Of a stretch of 37,607 bases of DNA, positions 22,079 to 29,813 are shown one piece after another. Origin of the DNA: a virus; IMG/VR virus record IMGVR_UViG_3300044712_002688, positions 1-37,607 of that record. One strand, written 5' to 3'. Below the pieces are notes generated by a model. The model made no database searches. It saw nothing but the letters and a program-made list of their open reading frames with translations, and had not been told where the DNA came from. A program made the position numbers and the translations under genes. Position 1 is the first letter of the stretch, and every line of letters starts with the position of its first letter.

Positions 22079-22098
22079 GGGGGGGCTCCGGCCCCCCC
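22079..22098 (+). terminator. GC hairpin with UCCG tetraloop after the capsid gene
   Basis: A perfect 8-bp stem (GGGGGGGC and GCCCCCCC) enclosing TCCG, giving a C(UCCG)G loop, one of the exceptionally stable UNCG type. No T-run follows, so it is not a classical intrinsic terminator. It may stabilise the capsid mRNA end, protect against 3' decay, or terminate partially. Confidence 0.65.
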
Positions 22099-22121
22099 AT
22101 TCCGACGAAGGGAGAATGAGC

Positions 22122-22292
22122 ATGGCAACGGTGAAAACGATTCGGGTGCCGGACCCCCGGGTAAAGGGGGAGTTCGTGGTGATCAACGAGGGCGACCAGG
22201 ACGCCATGAAGCGGTTTGGCATCAAGGTCGGCCGGGCCAAGGCCGACGGCAAGCCGGACGGCAAGGCCGACGGCGAAGGCCAGGGCGAGTAG
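22122..22292 (+). CDS. Small post-capsid protein
   Basis: A 56-residue protein with a short beta-like start (VKTIRVPDPRVKGEFVVIN) and a Gly/Lys/Asp-rich low-complexity tail with a repeated AKADGK/GKADGE pattern. Position after the major capsid gene fits a minor head accessory protein. I chose the ATG at 22122 over 22116 because AAGGGAG is spaced normally from it. No family recognised. Confidence 0.55.
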   Translation: MATVKTIRVPDPRVKGEFVVINEGDQDAMKRFGIKVGRAKADGKPDGKADGEGQGE

Positions 22293-22313
22293 GCGATCCG
22301 CAAGGACTGACGA

Positions 22314-22682
22314 ATGGCCAGGACGACCTACTCAACCGACCGGGACCTGTCGGTCTTCTACAAGAACATCGCCCGGCTCCAGCCGACGGCCGATCTCCAT
22401 GAGCAGGCGTTCAAGGAGATCAACCGGCGCCTCCGGGAACTCGGGAAGAGCGCGGCCGAGATCGAGGCGCTGACGGACGAGCAGCTGGCGGACATGGTGT
22501 CGCCGGCCTGCTTCTACGTGCTCTACCTGGCGTCGCTCTCAGTCGGGAATCACGAGCTCGCGCAGGAGTATCGGAAGTCGTTCGTGGAGGCGTTCAAGGC
22601 CACGGGCCTGGTTGTGGAGGCCGAGCGCGAGACCGGCAACACGACACGCAACCCCGGCCGGACGGAGTTCGGACTGGGATGA
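22314..22682 (+). CDS. Putative head-tail connector/adaptor protein
   Basis: A 122-residue, mainly helical protein (LSVFYKNIARLQPTADLHEQAFKEINRRL and ALTDEQLADMVSPACFYVLYLASLS). Position between the capsid and the virion-morphogenesis gene, and its helical makeup, match the adaptor (gp6-like) proteins that bind under the portal ring. No specific signature was recognised, so the role rests on gene order. It overlaps the next gene by four bases. Confidence 0.5.
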   Translation: MARTTYSTDRDLSVFYKNIARLQPTADLHEQAFKEINRRLRELGKSAAEIEALTDEQLADMVSPACFYVLYLASLSVGNHELAQEYRKSFVEAFKATGLVVEAERETGNTTRNPGRTEFGLG

Positions 22683-23182
22683 AGATCATGGTGAGTCTGA
22701 CCGGCGGAGAGGTCGTGGTCAGCGGCTTGGAGAAGCTCGCCTCGTCCGATCGCCGTGACCTGATGGAGAAGCTGGCCCTGGTGCAGGTCCGCAACATCCG
22801 GACCGGGGTCGAGAGGGGCGAGGACGTCAACGGCCAGCGGTTCCTCCCGTCGCTTCGCGTGAAGCTCGCCGGCGGCATCACCCTGATGGACCAGAACCAC
22901 ATGCTCGACGCAGTGCACGAGATGGACATCAGCGGAGGCAGCGCCACCATCGCCCTCGGGTCTGACCTGGAGAACAAGAAGGGGCGAATCCACCAGGACG
23001 GCGGCACCATCAAAGGCCGGCCGATGCTCCGCTTCGCACTGGCCGATGGATCGTTCCGGTCCAAGACGCAGGTCACCATGCCCGCACGACCGTGGTTCGG
23101 CGTTCGGTCCGGAGACATCGGCCGGCTGCAGGCAGCCGCCGACGCCTGGCTCAGTCAGAAGGTGAAGGAGGTCGGTCTGTGA
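22679..23182 (+). CDS. Phage virion morphogenesis protein (Mu gpG / P2 gpS type)
   Basis: This 167-residue protein has the features of the virion-morphogenesis/tail-completion family: an early QVRNIRTGVERGEDVNGQRF segment, a middle GRIHQDGGTIKGRPML, and the closing TMPARPWFGVRSGDIGRLQ, where the Arg-Pro-Trp-Phe-Gly motif is typical. Members help join head and tail or finish the tail. It starts with an ATGA overlap and its stop overlaps the GTG of the following gene. Confidence 0.75.
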   Translation: MKIMVSLTGGEVVVSGLEKLASSDRRDLMEKLALVQVRNIRTGVERGEDVNGQRFLPSLRVKLAGGITLMDQNHMLDAVHEMDISGGSATIALGSDLENKKGRIHQDGGTIKGRPMLRFALADGSFRSKTQVTMPARPWFGVRSGDIGRLQAAADAWLSQKVKEVGL

Positions 23183-23619
23183 GGACCGAGATCAAGCACG
23201 AGGACATCATCGTCAAGGCGGTGGCCGCTATCCGCCCCATCCCGGGCCTCACGGTCGGCGCCTTCACCGGGCAGGTCGATAAGTTCATCGCTCGACAGAT
23301 CGTTCCCGATCCATCGGCCTGGGTGACGGTCAAAGCCTCCAACCCGAAACCCATCGGGGATGGGGGCGGGTATGAGGTCGATTTGCGGATCCTCGTCATG
23401 TTGCTCACCCGGATGCTCGATCCCGAGACTGATCCTCTGGGAGAAACCGGCACGCACGAGTACGTGCGGCTGATCCGGCGGGCGCTGGACGGGAACGAGT
23501 TGGGCTACGACCACCAGCTGTGGCCGATCGTTGTGGGCCCGGAGGATATCTACCTGGCAGACGACACGAAGGAAATCAGGCAACTGGACTTCCTCACCAA
23601 GTACGACACGAGCTTCTAG
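23179..23619 (+). CDS. Gp37/DUF1834-like putative tail terminator
   Basis: A 146-residue protein resembling the Gp37/DUF1834 family: an N-terminal helix, then beta strands (SAWVTVKASNPKPIGDGGGYEVDLRILVMLL) and a C-terminal strand cluster with LWPIVVGPEDIYLAD. Its place between the morphogenesis gene and the tail genes fits a tail-terminator or connector role. The GTG start overlaps the upstream stop. This DUF1834 Gp37 family is unrelated to the DUF5131 Gp37/Gp68 protein at the left end. Confidence 0.6.
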   Translation: MRTEIKHEDIIVKAVAAIRPIPGLTVGAFTGQVDKFIARQIVPDPSAWVTVKASNPKPIGDGGGYEVDLRILVMLLTRMLDPETDPLGETGTHEYVRLIRRALDGNELGYDHQLWPIVVGPEDIYLADDTKEIRQLDFLTKYDTSF

Positions 23620-23628
23620 GAGGGGCGC

Positions 23629-24792
23629 ATGGGCCGAACATTCAATTTTCCAGTGGCACTCCCGGGGACGGGGGACATCAACCCGGTTGACCTGCCGTGC
23701 CCCAGCAACGTGACGGCGACCCCGGCGGCCGGCGGAACCCTTGCCGGGTCAGCCTATAAGTTCCGCGTGTGCGCCCTCGGCCCGTATGAACAGACCGGAT
23801 CGTCGTCCGGCAGTCCCGAGATTCAGGCTGTCCTTGCTGCAGGTCAGGGGACGATCGGGGTAGCGTTCTCTCGCGTTCCCGGCGCGACCGGATACCAGGT
23901 GTACCGCGACGTTGACGGGGCCGGCTGGGAGTCGTGTGACACCGCGTTCGGTCCGAACGACCTCTCACTGGCCGATGACGGTTCGGTGACGTGGACGGGT
24001 GCGGCGACGGTGCCCGAATCCGCAACGGGATGGCTCATCAAGGCGCCGACCCCGACCGAGCCGGGGGCCGATTTCATCATGGTGGCCGGGGACCCGGACG
24101 ACGCCAGCGCGGCCGTATTCTCGATGTTCAAGACGAACGGCTACACGCGCATCGCCTTCTACGACTCCAACGGTGTGTGCCGGGCGGCGACGTGGTATGA
24201 CGCCGTTGGAATCGAAATGAGGGTCCGGGACGCCGCCGGCCACATTGTCCTGGACGAGTCCGGAGTGACGGTAGCCACCGTTGACGGGAACGACGTCAAC
24301 GGGATGCAACGGAACGGATTCGAAAGTTTCTGCGACGATCGCGGCGACCAGGGGCTCGGCCGGCTATTCACCCTCGGGGTGCCGGCATGCACCCGGCAGA
24401 CCTACTTCAACGCCGACCTCGATCTGACGGACGCCTGCAAGGTCAACGTGGCCGCGCCGCGCAACCACCGCATGTCGCAGACCTTCCTCGGCCTGGCTGA
24501 CTCGATCGCCCTGGCCGTCTCCCTCCCGAAGCTCTGCCACGATCTCACCGAGGACGCCCTCCGGTTCTGCGGCGGGTTCGAAATCGAGTTCGAGCGGGAC
24601 GCCGCCTCTACCTTCGACATCGTGCTCAACAACGTCGCCCCGGACACCGGCCCGACCGACCGGCAGATCGGCGGCGCGGCGACCTACACCCTCGACGGCA
24701 CGGCCGGCAAGAACTACGTCCGGCTGCGGGCGCTGGGCTACAACAACGGGTCGGCCGACGTGGTCGGATGGCTGATCGTCGCGGCGAGGTAG
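23629..24792 (+). CDS. Virion protein with FN3-like domain (decoration or fibre candidate)
   Basis: A 387-residue beta-rich protein. The N-terminal ~110 residues (NVTATPAAGGTLAGSAYKFRVCALGP, then VAFSRVPGATGYQVYRD) follow the fibronectin type III/Ig pattern common on phage surfaces. The rest alternates strands with many Gly, Asp and Cys (about ten Cys, unusual for a cytoplasmically assembled protein). It lies between the tail-terminator-like and tail-tube genes, where many phages have no such gene. A surface decoration, tail-surface or receptor-contact role is possible; the family was not recognised. Confidence 0.5.
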   Translation: MGRTFNFPVALPGTGDINPVDLPCPSNVTATPAAGGTLAGSAYKFRVCALGPYEQTGSSSGSPEIQAVLAAGQGTIGVAFSRVPGATGYQVYRDVDGAGWESCDTAFGPNDLSLADDGSVTWTGAATVPESATGWLIKAPTPTEPGADFIMVAGDPDDASAAVFSMFKTNGYTRIAFYDSNGVCRAATWYDAVGIEMRVRDAAGHIVLDESGVTVATVDGNDVNGMQRNGFESFCDDRGDQGLGRLFTLGVPACTRQTYFNADLDLTDACKVNVAAPRNHRMSQTFLGLADSIALAVSLPKLCHDLTEDALRFCGGFEIEFERDAASTFDIVLNNVAPDTGPTDRQIGGAATYTLDGTAGKNYVRLRALGYNNGSADVVGWLIVAAR

Positions 24793-24795
24793 GAC

Positions 24796-25533
24796 ATGGC
24801 CGGCCTGGACAAGGACTTCGCGGTTGCGATCGGCAGGGCCGGGGAGACGGTCACGGTCAGGGTGCGCCGGCTGGCAGATGGAGCCTACCTCTGCTCGGTA
24901 GACGGCGCCTTCGAGGCAGTGCCCCACTCGTCATCCTTGTCGATGCCAGAGGACCCGGCAAACCCCGGCATCTACCGGCTGCGGGAGAGCCGCGAGGCTT
25001 GGGATGACGGCGAGTATGAGGCCATCGTGACCGTCAATTTCTACGCGGCGGCCGTCGCGATCGCCAGCTTGGAAATCGTAGACGACGCGATCGTCAACAA
25101 GCTCGACACCCGGAAGGTTGCCGCGGGTGACACCTTGGCCAGCGAAGAGACGCTGCGAGGGGATGCCTTCGTGACCGCCACGGTCATCAATCCCAGGCCG
25201 GCCGTCACGGGCGACCTGGTTGAAGTCCGCCGCGGGGACGTTGCCGTGCGCAGGTGGGTTCTTGGGGCGGCGTGGGCCATCAAGGACAAGTTCCTTCTGA
25301 CCGCCAAGAAGAACCGGCACGACACGGCCGAGACGCCCATCATCGACGGCTTGCAGCTGAGCATCTACGACGCCCCGACGATGACCGTCCAGGCCGACTT
25401 CACCCGGGCGCATCTGGCCACCGCCGGAACCTACGAATTCGACATCGTCGGCTGGGTGGCCGGCGCTCCGGACACGCTTCCCGAAACCGCCGTCGATGGA
25501 CGGCTGAACATTCTACCCGCTGTCTCGAAATAG
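24796..25533 (+). CDS. Hypothetical beta-rich virion protein
   Basis: A 245-residue protein with strand-rich N-terminal (ETVTVRVRRLADGAYLC) and C-terminal (TMTVQADF...GTYEFDIVGWVAG) domains that look like two Ig-like folds separated by a helical patch. It has no recognised family. It follows the FN3-like gene by three bases and precedes the tail-tube gene, so it is probably structural, perhaps a partner of its upstream neighbour. Confidence 0.45.
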   Translation: MAGLDKDFAVAIGRAGETVTVRVRRLADGAYLCSVDGAFEAVPHSSSLSMPEDPANPGIYRLRESREAWDDGEYEAIVTVNFYAAAVAIASLEIVDDAIVNKLDTRKVAAGDTLASEETLRGDAFVTATVINPRPAVTGDLVEVRRGDVAVRRWVLGAAWAIKDKFLLTAKKNRHDTAETPIIDGLQLSIYDAPTMTVQADFTRAHLATAGTYEFDIVGWVAGAPDTLPETAVDGRLNILPAVSK

Positions 25534-25545
25534 GAGGGCACAGCC

Positions 25546-26823
25546 ATGTGGGAATCACCGTTCGTCATCGGCCCGGAAACGCCGGGTGGATTCAAGCGGT
25601 CCCCGTCCTGGGGAACCGCCGTGCAGCTCGGCGCGGGCGAGAAGTACCGCTTCCTGCCGCACGGGATCACGCTGACCAGGGAGGACCAGCCCGATGACAG
25701 CATGGGCCAGTCATACCCGAAGCGGTCCGATAAGGGGTCAGCCACCGTCTCCGGACCGCTCCCGGGCTACATGTACTGGGACTGGATCGACCGACTCATC
25801 GCCTGCGTCATGGGGGGGTCGACCAACCCGACTTTCCTGGGGACGCCGGAGACCGGCACGGCCACCGGGGGCAGCGCGACCACGCTGGTTGACTCCGGCG
25901 CCGCCTGGACGCCCGATGCGCTGATCGGGAAGCGCATTCAGATCACCGACGTGTCGCCGACGCCCGACCTGGTCAAGACGGTGGAAATCACCGACAACGA
26001 CGCGACCTCGGTCACCTTCGCCAACATCGGCTTCACCGTGGCCAACCTGGACACCTACGCGATTGACGACGGAGCCGCGAGCCACCTCTACACCATGAGG
26101 ACGCACAGCACCGGCATCTTCGGCACGCTCGCCTTCGACAACGGCAGGCGCTACATCGAGGAGTTCCCCTCGGCCAAGCTGATCGGCTTCAAGATCCACT
26201 GCGAGAAGCAGAAGCCGCTGCAGATCACCCTCGACGTCGAGGCCAACGCGAAGGTGCTGAACAGCGTCGTCAACACCTTGGCGACCATGCTCGCCCTGGC
26301 CGAGCCGTCGGCCGTTGACGACCGGATGCTGCATCGCTTCAGCCGGCTGCGGATCAACGAGCAGTCTGGAGGAGCCCTCGGAACCGGCGACATCATGACC
26401 AAGTGGAAGTCGTGGGATCTGGTCTACAAGCGTGGCACCGATCGCTCCTACGGCGTCGGGAGCGACAACGACCAGATCGCCGAGCCGGGCGAAATCAAGG
26501 TGCCGGAGAGGACGTTGACCATCGTCCGCGAGCGCCACGAGGACGCCACCCACCTGATCAATTGGGAAGCGGGCACCAAGATGAAGGGTGATTTCCTGGT
26601 GACCGGCCCGGAGATCATCACCGGCGTGAACAGGCAGTTCCTGGTCGAGTTCCCCGCCCTCTCCTACACCCAGGCCAATGCGCCGCAGAAAGCCGAGGCG
26701 TTCGAAGAGACGCTGGCCTTCGACCTCCACGAGGCCGTCGCGGCGCCGACGGGGATGACCGGGGTCCTGCCGTTCCAGATCACGCTCGACAACGCCTACT
26801 GCGGCGATCCGCTGCAGGAGTAG
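25546..26823 (+). CDS. Major tail tube protein with inserted domain
   Basis: A 425-residue protein in the tail-tube position, directly before the frameshifting tail chaperone pair. Long for a siphovirus tube protein, it carries an inserted domain at about 98-168 (TPETGTATGGSATTLVDSGAAW... KRIQITD... TSVTFANIGF... DTYAI), a pattern that recurs in phage surface proteins. Conserved parts include GTLAFDNGRRYIEEFPSAKL and MTKWKSWDLVYKRG. It should polymerise into the tail tube. A 10-bp hairpin follows its stop. Confidence 0.7.
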   Translation: MWESPFVIGPETPGGFKRSPSWGTAVQLGAGEKYRFLPHGITLTREDQPDDSMGQSYPKRSDKGSATVSGPLPGYMYWDWIDRLIACVMGGSTNPTFLGTPETGTATGGSATTLVDSGAAWTPDALIGKRIQITDVSPTPDLVKTVEITDNDATSVTFANIGFTVANLDTYAIDDGAASHLYTMRTHSTGIFGTLAFDNGRRYIEEFPSAKLIGFKIHCEKQKPLQITLDVEANAKVLNSVVNTLATMLALAEPSAVDDRMLHRFSRLRINEQSGGALGTGDIMTKWKSWDLVYKRGTDRSYGVGSDNDQIAEPGEIKVPERTLTIVRERHEDATHLINWEAGTKMKGDFLVTGPEIITGVNRQFLVEFPALSYTQANAPQKAEAFEETLAFDLHEAVAAPTGMTGVLPFQITLDNAYCGDPLQE

Positions 26824-26832
26824 TCAACCATG

Positions 26833-26860
26833 GGTGGGGGGGGCCTTGCGCCTCCCCACC
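26833..26860 (+). terminator. G/C hairpin after the tail tube gene
   Basis: A 10-bp stem with one G-U wobble (26833-26842 with 26851-26860) around an 8-base loop, 9 bases after the tail-tube stop. Like the hairpin after the capsid gene it lacks a T-run. Both follow genes whose products are needed in large amounts, so mRNA 3'-end protection or partial termination is likely. Confidence 0.55.
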
Positions 26861-26879
26861 TGAACGCGAGGGGGAGACA

Positions 26880-27251
26880 GTGGACTTCACGGGAGTGCTT
26901 GAACCAGATTTCGCGGCCGACGTGCCCTTCGGCGACGACGCTGCGATGAACCTGCGATGGGTGAGCAACGAAGAGATCCTGGAGTGCCTGGCCAAGGCCG
27001 AGGGTCCGGACGGCAAGCTGAATCACGCGGCCTACAACGTCGAGCTCGGGAAGAAGGCGATCACCGGGTGGAGAGGCTTCACCCACGCCGGGAAACCGTT
27101 CCCCTACACCGCCGAGAACCGCGACCTGCTGATGCGCCGGGAGCAGGCCGTGATCAGCTTCGTCCAGAAGTGGTGCCGCGACCGGAGCGCCATGGTGGCG
27201 CTGAAGAGGAGCCAGGACGAGGGAAACTCCGAAGGCACGCCCGCAGTGTAG
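26880..27251 (+). CDS. Tail assembly chaperone (lambda gpG analogue)
   Basis: A 123-residue acidic protein in the lambda gpG position, between the tail tube and tape measure genes. Conserved-looking stretches are AAMNLRWVSNEEILE and YNVELGKKAITGWRGFTHAGKPFPYT. Chaperones of this kind coat the tape measure protein before the tube polymerises. The start is GTG with a GAGGGGGAG site. Near its end lies the slippery heptamer GGGAAAC in the right frame to slip by -1 and yield a longer 225-residue GT fusion; without slippage it stops at 27251. Confidence 0.8.
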   Translation: MDFTGVLEPDFAADVPFGDDAAMNLRWVSNEEILECLAKAEGPDGKLNHAAYNVELGKKAITGWRGFTHAGKPFPYTAENRDLLMRREQAVISFVQKWCRDRSAMVALKRSQDEGNSEGTPAV

Positions 27252-27284
27252 CGCAGTACCAAGACGTGACGTGCGAAGCGTGCC
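27221..27284 (+). promoter_or_regulatory. Programmed -1 ribosomal frameshift site with stimulatory stem
   Basis: GGGAAAC (27221-27227) is in frame as G-GGA-AAC, the X-XXY-YYZ form of -1 slippery sites; lambda G/GT uses GGGAAAG. Six bases after it a 7-bp stem begins: GGCACGC (27234-27240) pairs with GCGTGCC (27278-27284), extended inward by CGCA (27242-27245) with TGCG (27272-27275). Slippage moves ribosomes into the -1 frame, which stays open to 27556. Confidence 0.85.
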
Positions 27285-27556
27285 GAGACCAGGAACAGAG
27301 GGAGAGGGTCGCACCACCATGCAGGACACCGGGAGAGAGATGCGTGATCGAGCCGCTGGACACGCACCCGCGTCGGGCGAAGCACCTGCTTTGCCGGCTG
27401 CGGCAATGCGAGGGGCTGATCGACCCGGCGACCGTCCTTCGCCTGGAGGGCACCACCCGATACGAGTTCGAACTGATGCTGGCGCTGATCCGGATCGAGG
27501 ACGAAGTGCAGGCCGAGATGAAGAAGAAGCGCCGGGAGGACCTCCTGAATGGCTGA
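27266..27556 (+). CDS. Tail chaperone extension (T part of GT fusion)
   Basis: This frame, open from well inside the G gene, is -1 relative to it and is most likely translated as the second half of a GT fusion after slippage at 27221-27227. The fusion would have 116 residues from G and 109 from T. If it is also translated alone, a GTG at 27266 (VTCEACRDQEQRER) would give 96 residues, but no clear ribosome site precedes it. The T part carries a CEAC-type Cys pair and helical segments ending in a Lys/Arg-rich tail. Its stop overlaps the tape measure ATG. Confidence 0.75.
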   Translation: MTCEACRDQEQRERVAPPCRTPGERCVIEPLDTHPRRAKHLLCRLRQCEGLIDPATVLRLEGTTRYEFELMLALIRIEDEVQAEMKKKRREDLLNG

Positions 27557-29813
27557 TCTGAAGCTAACACTCTCCGCCGAGGACAAGGCCTCCGCGACGG
27601 TCAACAAGGTCGCCGCGGAGGTCCGAGGATTTGCCCAGGCGAGCGAGGAGACCACCCGAGTCAGCGTCGGGATGGGCACGGCGGTCGGCTTGGCCTTCGC
27701 TCAGTTCGCCGTGACCAGGGGGATCGACCTAGCTGTGAGCGCGCTGAAGGCATCCGTTGTAGCCGCGGCTGATGCGGAAGTCCAGTTGGCGAAGATGAAC
27801 CAGGCGCTTCGGGTATCCGGTCAGTTTTCCCAGGAAGCATCCGACGGACTGGTCACTTGGTCGGGACAGATGCAGAACGCGACTGGCGTGGCTGACGATC
27901 AGGTGCAGTCCATGGTCGCGCTGTTCCTCTCCTACGGGAACACAATCAACGAGTCGAAGAAGCTCGCTCAGGCGGCGCTCGACATGTCGGTCATGGTCGG
28001 GTCGGCAGAGGGCGCGGCCCTGCTGCTGACGAAGGCGGCCGAGGGCAGTACCCAAGGGCTCAACCGCCTCGGCATCAAGCTCTCCGCGGCCGAGGTGGAA
28101 GCACGCGGTGTCGACGCCATCCTGGAGAAGGTCCAGGAGAAGTTCGGCGGCCAGGCATCGGCCCAACTCGAAACCTACTCGGGTCAGTGGAATCTGCTGA
28201 AAGAGAACATGAACAACATGGCCGAGGACGCTGGCGGAACAGTCCTCCCCACCATGACGCGGATGATGGCCGCCTTGAACGACCAGCTCAGAGTTGTTCG
28301 GGACCTGAACGTTGAAACGGCGAAGGCAAACTTCAAGGAGTTGCAGACCCAGCTGTCAGAGGTTGAGAAGGCCATCGCCACAGCCGACACGGACGCCCAG
28401 GACATCACTGGATTCCTTGAAATGCGCGAGAAGATCCTGGAGCGCATGGTCAAGGCCAAGGGGGAGGAATACGCACAGGGCAAGGTGAACGCCGAAGCTG
28501 ACAAACAGGCGGCGGCCAACCGCCAGGCCGAGGCGGATGCCAAGAAGGCCGCCGACGAAGCCGAGCTCGCCCGCAAGAAGGCCATTGCCGACGCCCTGGC
28601 AGAGCAGAAGCGGCGTCAGGATCTCCTGAACGACTCGGCCCGGAAGGCGTTCGAAGACGAGCGGCAGTTCGCCAAGGAAGACCTGATCCAGAAGCACGCC
28701 AACAAGCTCACCTTCCTGATGACCACAATGGACGCCATCAAGGTCGCCAACGAGAACTACATCGCCCGGGAGAAAGCGGCGGAAACGGCGGCCCTGAATG
28801 AACTCACGAACCTCTACGACATCCGGACGCAGGCCATCGGCAGGATGACCGAGGCACTGGCCAGGAACCAGGTCGTAGCCCAGGCCACCGCGTCAAAGGC
28901 TCTGTCCGACTTCCAGAAGGCAAAGGATGCGCTGATCGACTTCCAGAAGATCAGTCTGGCCACGCAGAAGAACATCGACGAGATGATGGGCAAGGGCGTG
29001 GGTGTTGGCGCCGACGCGAAGATCGGAGACGTCAACAGCCTGTTCGACGAGGCGGTGAAGAAGGGCGGCAGGGAAGGGCTGTCGATGCTCGAGGACGTCG
29101 CCCGCCTGCTGAAAGAAATGGACAGCCTCGACCTGCTAGGCGGGGGCCGCGGTTTCTCCCGTGCGGACGCGATGGAGAAGAACCGGCGGGCCATCTCCAA
29201 TGCCCGGAGCGCGATGAGCCTGGAGCCGAGCGGGGGGGTGAAGGATAAGGCCAAGGAAGCCAGCGATGCCGACCAGTACCTCGAGAAGACCAGAGCGGCC
29301 ATCGCCGAACTCGACAAGGCTACGAAGGACCTCCAGACTGACTATGCGCTCGCCAAGAAGGCCATCGAAGAGGCCCCCATCAAGGCGGACCTGAATATCC
29401 AGGCGCTCAAGAAGTCCGTCGACAACGCCCAGGAGTACATCGACAACACCTTTACCGAAGACTTCATGACACGGACCCTCACCATCAAGGTGAAGACCGA
29501 GGCCAGCCCGGTGAGGCCGTTCAGCGAGGGCATGGATGCCGTCGAGAACCGGCTGCTGAATCTCCCGACCAAGACCCAGCACACGCTCAAGATGAATCCC
29601 GACTACAGCACCGGTAGCCGGGAGCCGATTCGAGCCGGGACTGGCCCGACGAACAACTTCAGCTTCTCTCCGCAGGTCAACCTGGGCGGCCGGACCGGCA
29701 GCGTCTACCAGCAGGCCATCGAACTCGAGACGGTGATGAGCAAGCGCTGGAACCGGGGCGTCTCCCGGCTCCGCCAGGTGGCTGACCGTGGCCGTTACAG
29801 GAGGGCCTCCTGA
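27549..29813 (+). CDS. Tape measure protein
   Basis: A 754-residue, mostly helical protein in the tape measure position after the chaperone pair. It has an N-terminal domain with hydrophobic stretches (about 45-75), long coiled coils (about 250-390, rich in Ala, Lys and Glu, with ADKQAAANRQAEADAKKAADEAELARKK in outline), and a C-terminal region with Gly and Arg. Tape measures set tail length and help DNA entry; at 754 residues a tail on the order of 110 nm would be expected if the usual 0.15 nm per residue holds. Its ATG overlaps the T stop. Confidence 0.8.
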   Translation: MADLKLTLSAEDKASATVNKVAAEVRGFAQASEETTRVSVGMGTAVGLAFAQFAVTRGIDLAVSALKASVVAAADAEVQLAKMNQALRVSGQFSQEASDGLVTWSGQMQNATGVADDQVQSMVALFLSYGNTINESKKLAQAALDMSVMVGSAEGAALLLTKAAEGSTQGLNRLGIKLSAAEVEARGVDAILEKVQEKFGGQASAQLETYSGQWNLLKENMNNMAEDAGGTVLPTMTRMMAALNDQLRVVRDLNVETAKANFKELQTQLSEVEKAIATADTDAQDITGFLEMREKILERMVKAKGEEYAQGKVNAEADKQAAANRQAEADAKKAADEAELARKKAIADALAEQKRRQDLLNDSARKAFEDERQFAKEDLIQKHANKLTFLMTTMDAIKVANENYIAREKAAETAALNELTNLYDIRTQAIGRMTEALARNQVVAQATASKALSDFQKAKDALIDFQKISLATQKNIDEMMGKGVGVGADAKIGDVNSLFDEAVKKGGREGLSMLEDVARLLKEMDSLDLLGGGRGFSRADAMEKNRRAISNARSAMSLEPSGGVKDKAKEASDADQYLEKTRAAIAELDKATKDLQTDYALAKKAIEEAPIKADLNIQALKKSVDNAQEYIDNTFTEDFMTRTLTIKVKTEASPVRPFSEGMDAVENRLLNLPTKTQHTLKMNPDYSTGSREPIRAGTGPTNNFSFSPQVNLGGRTGSVYQQAIELETVMSKRWNRGVSRLRQVADRGRYRRAS

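Noticed and set aside
21106-22119. Rightward Arg/Gly-rich frame overlapping the capsid gene
   Set aside because: A +1-frame shadow with extreme Arg and Gly content; no ribosome site and no homology pattern.
27271-27561. Alternative frame (Arg/Gly/Pro-rich) over the T part of the tail chaperone
   Set aside because: The -1 frame from the G gene gives a sensible helical protein, fits the slippery site, and stops at the tape measure start; the alternative is low-complexity.
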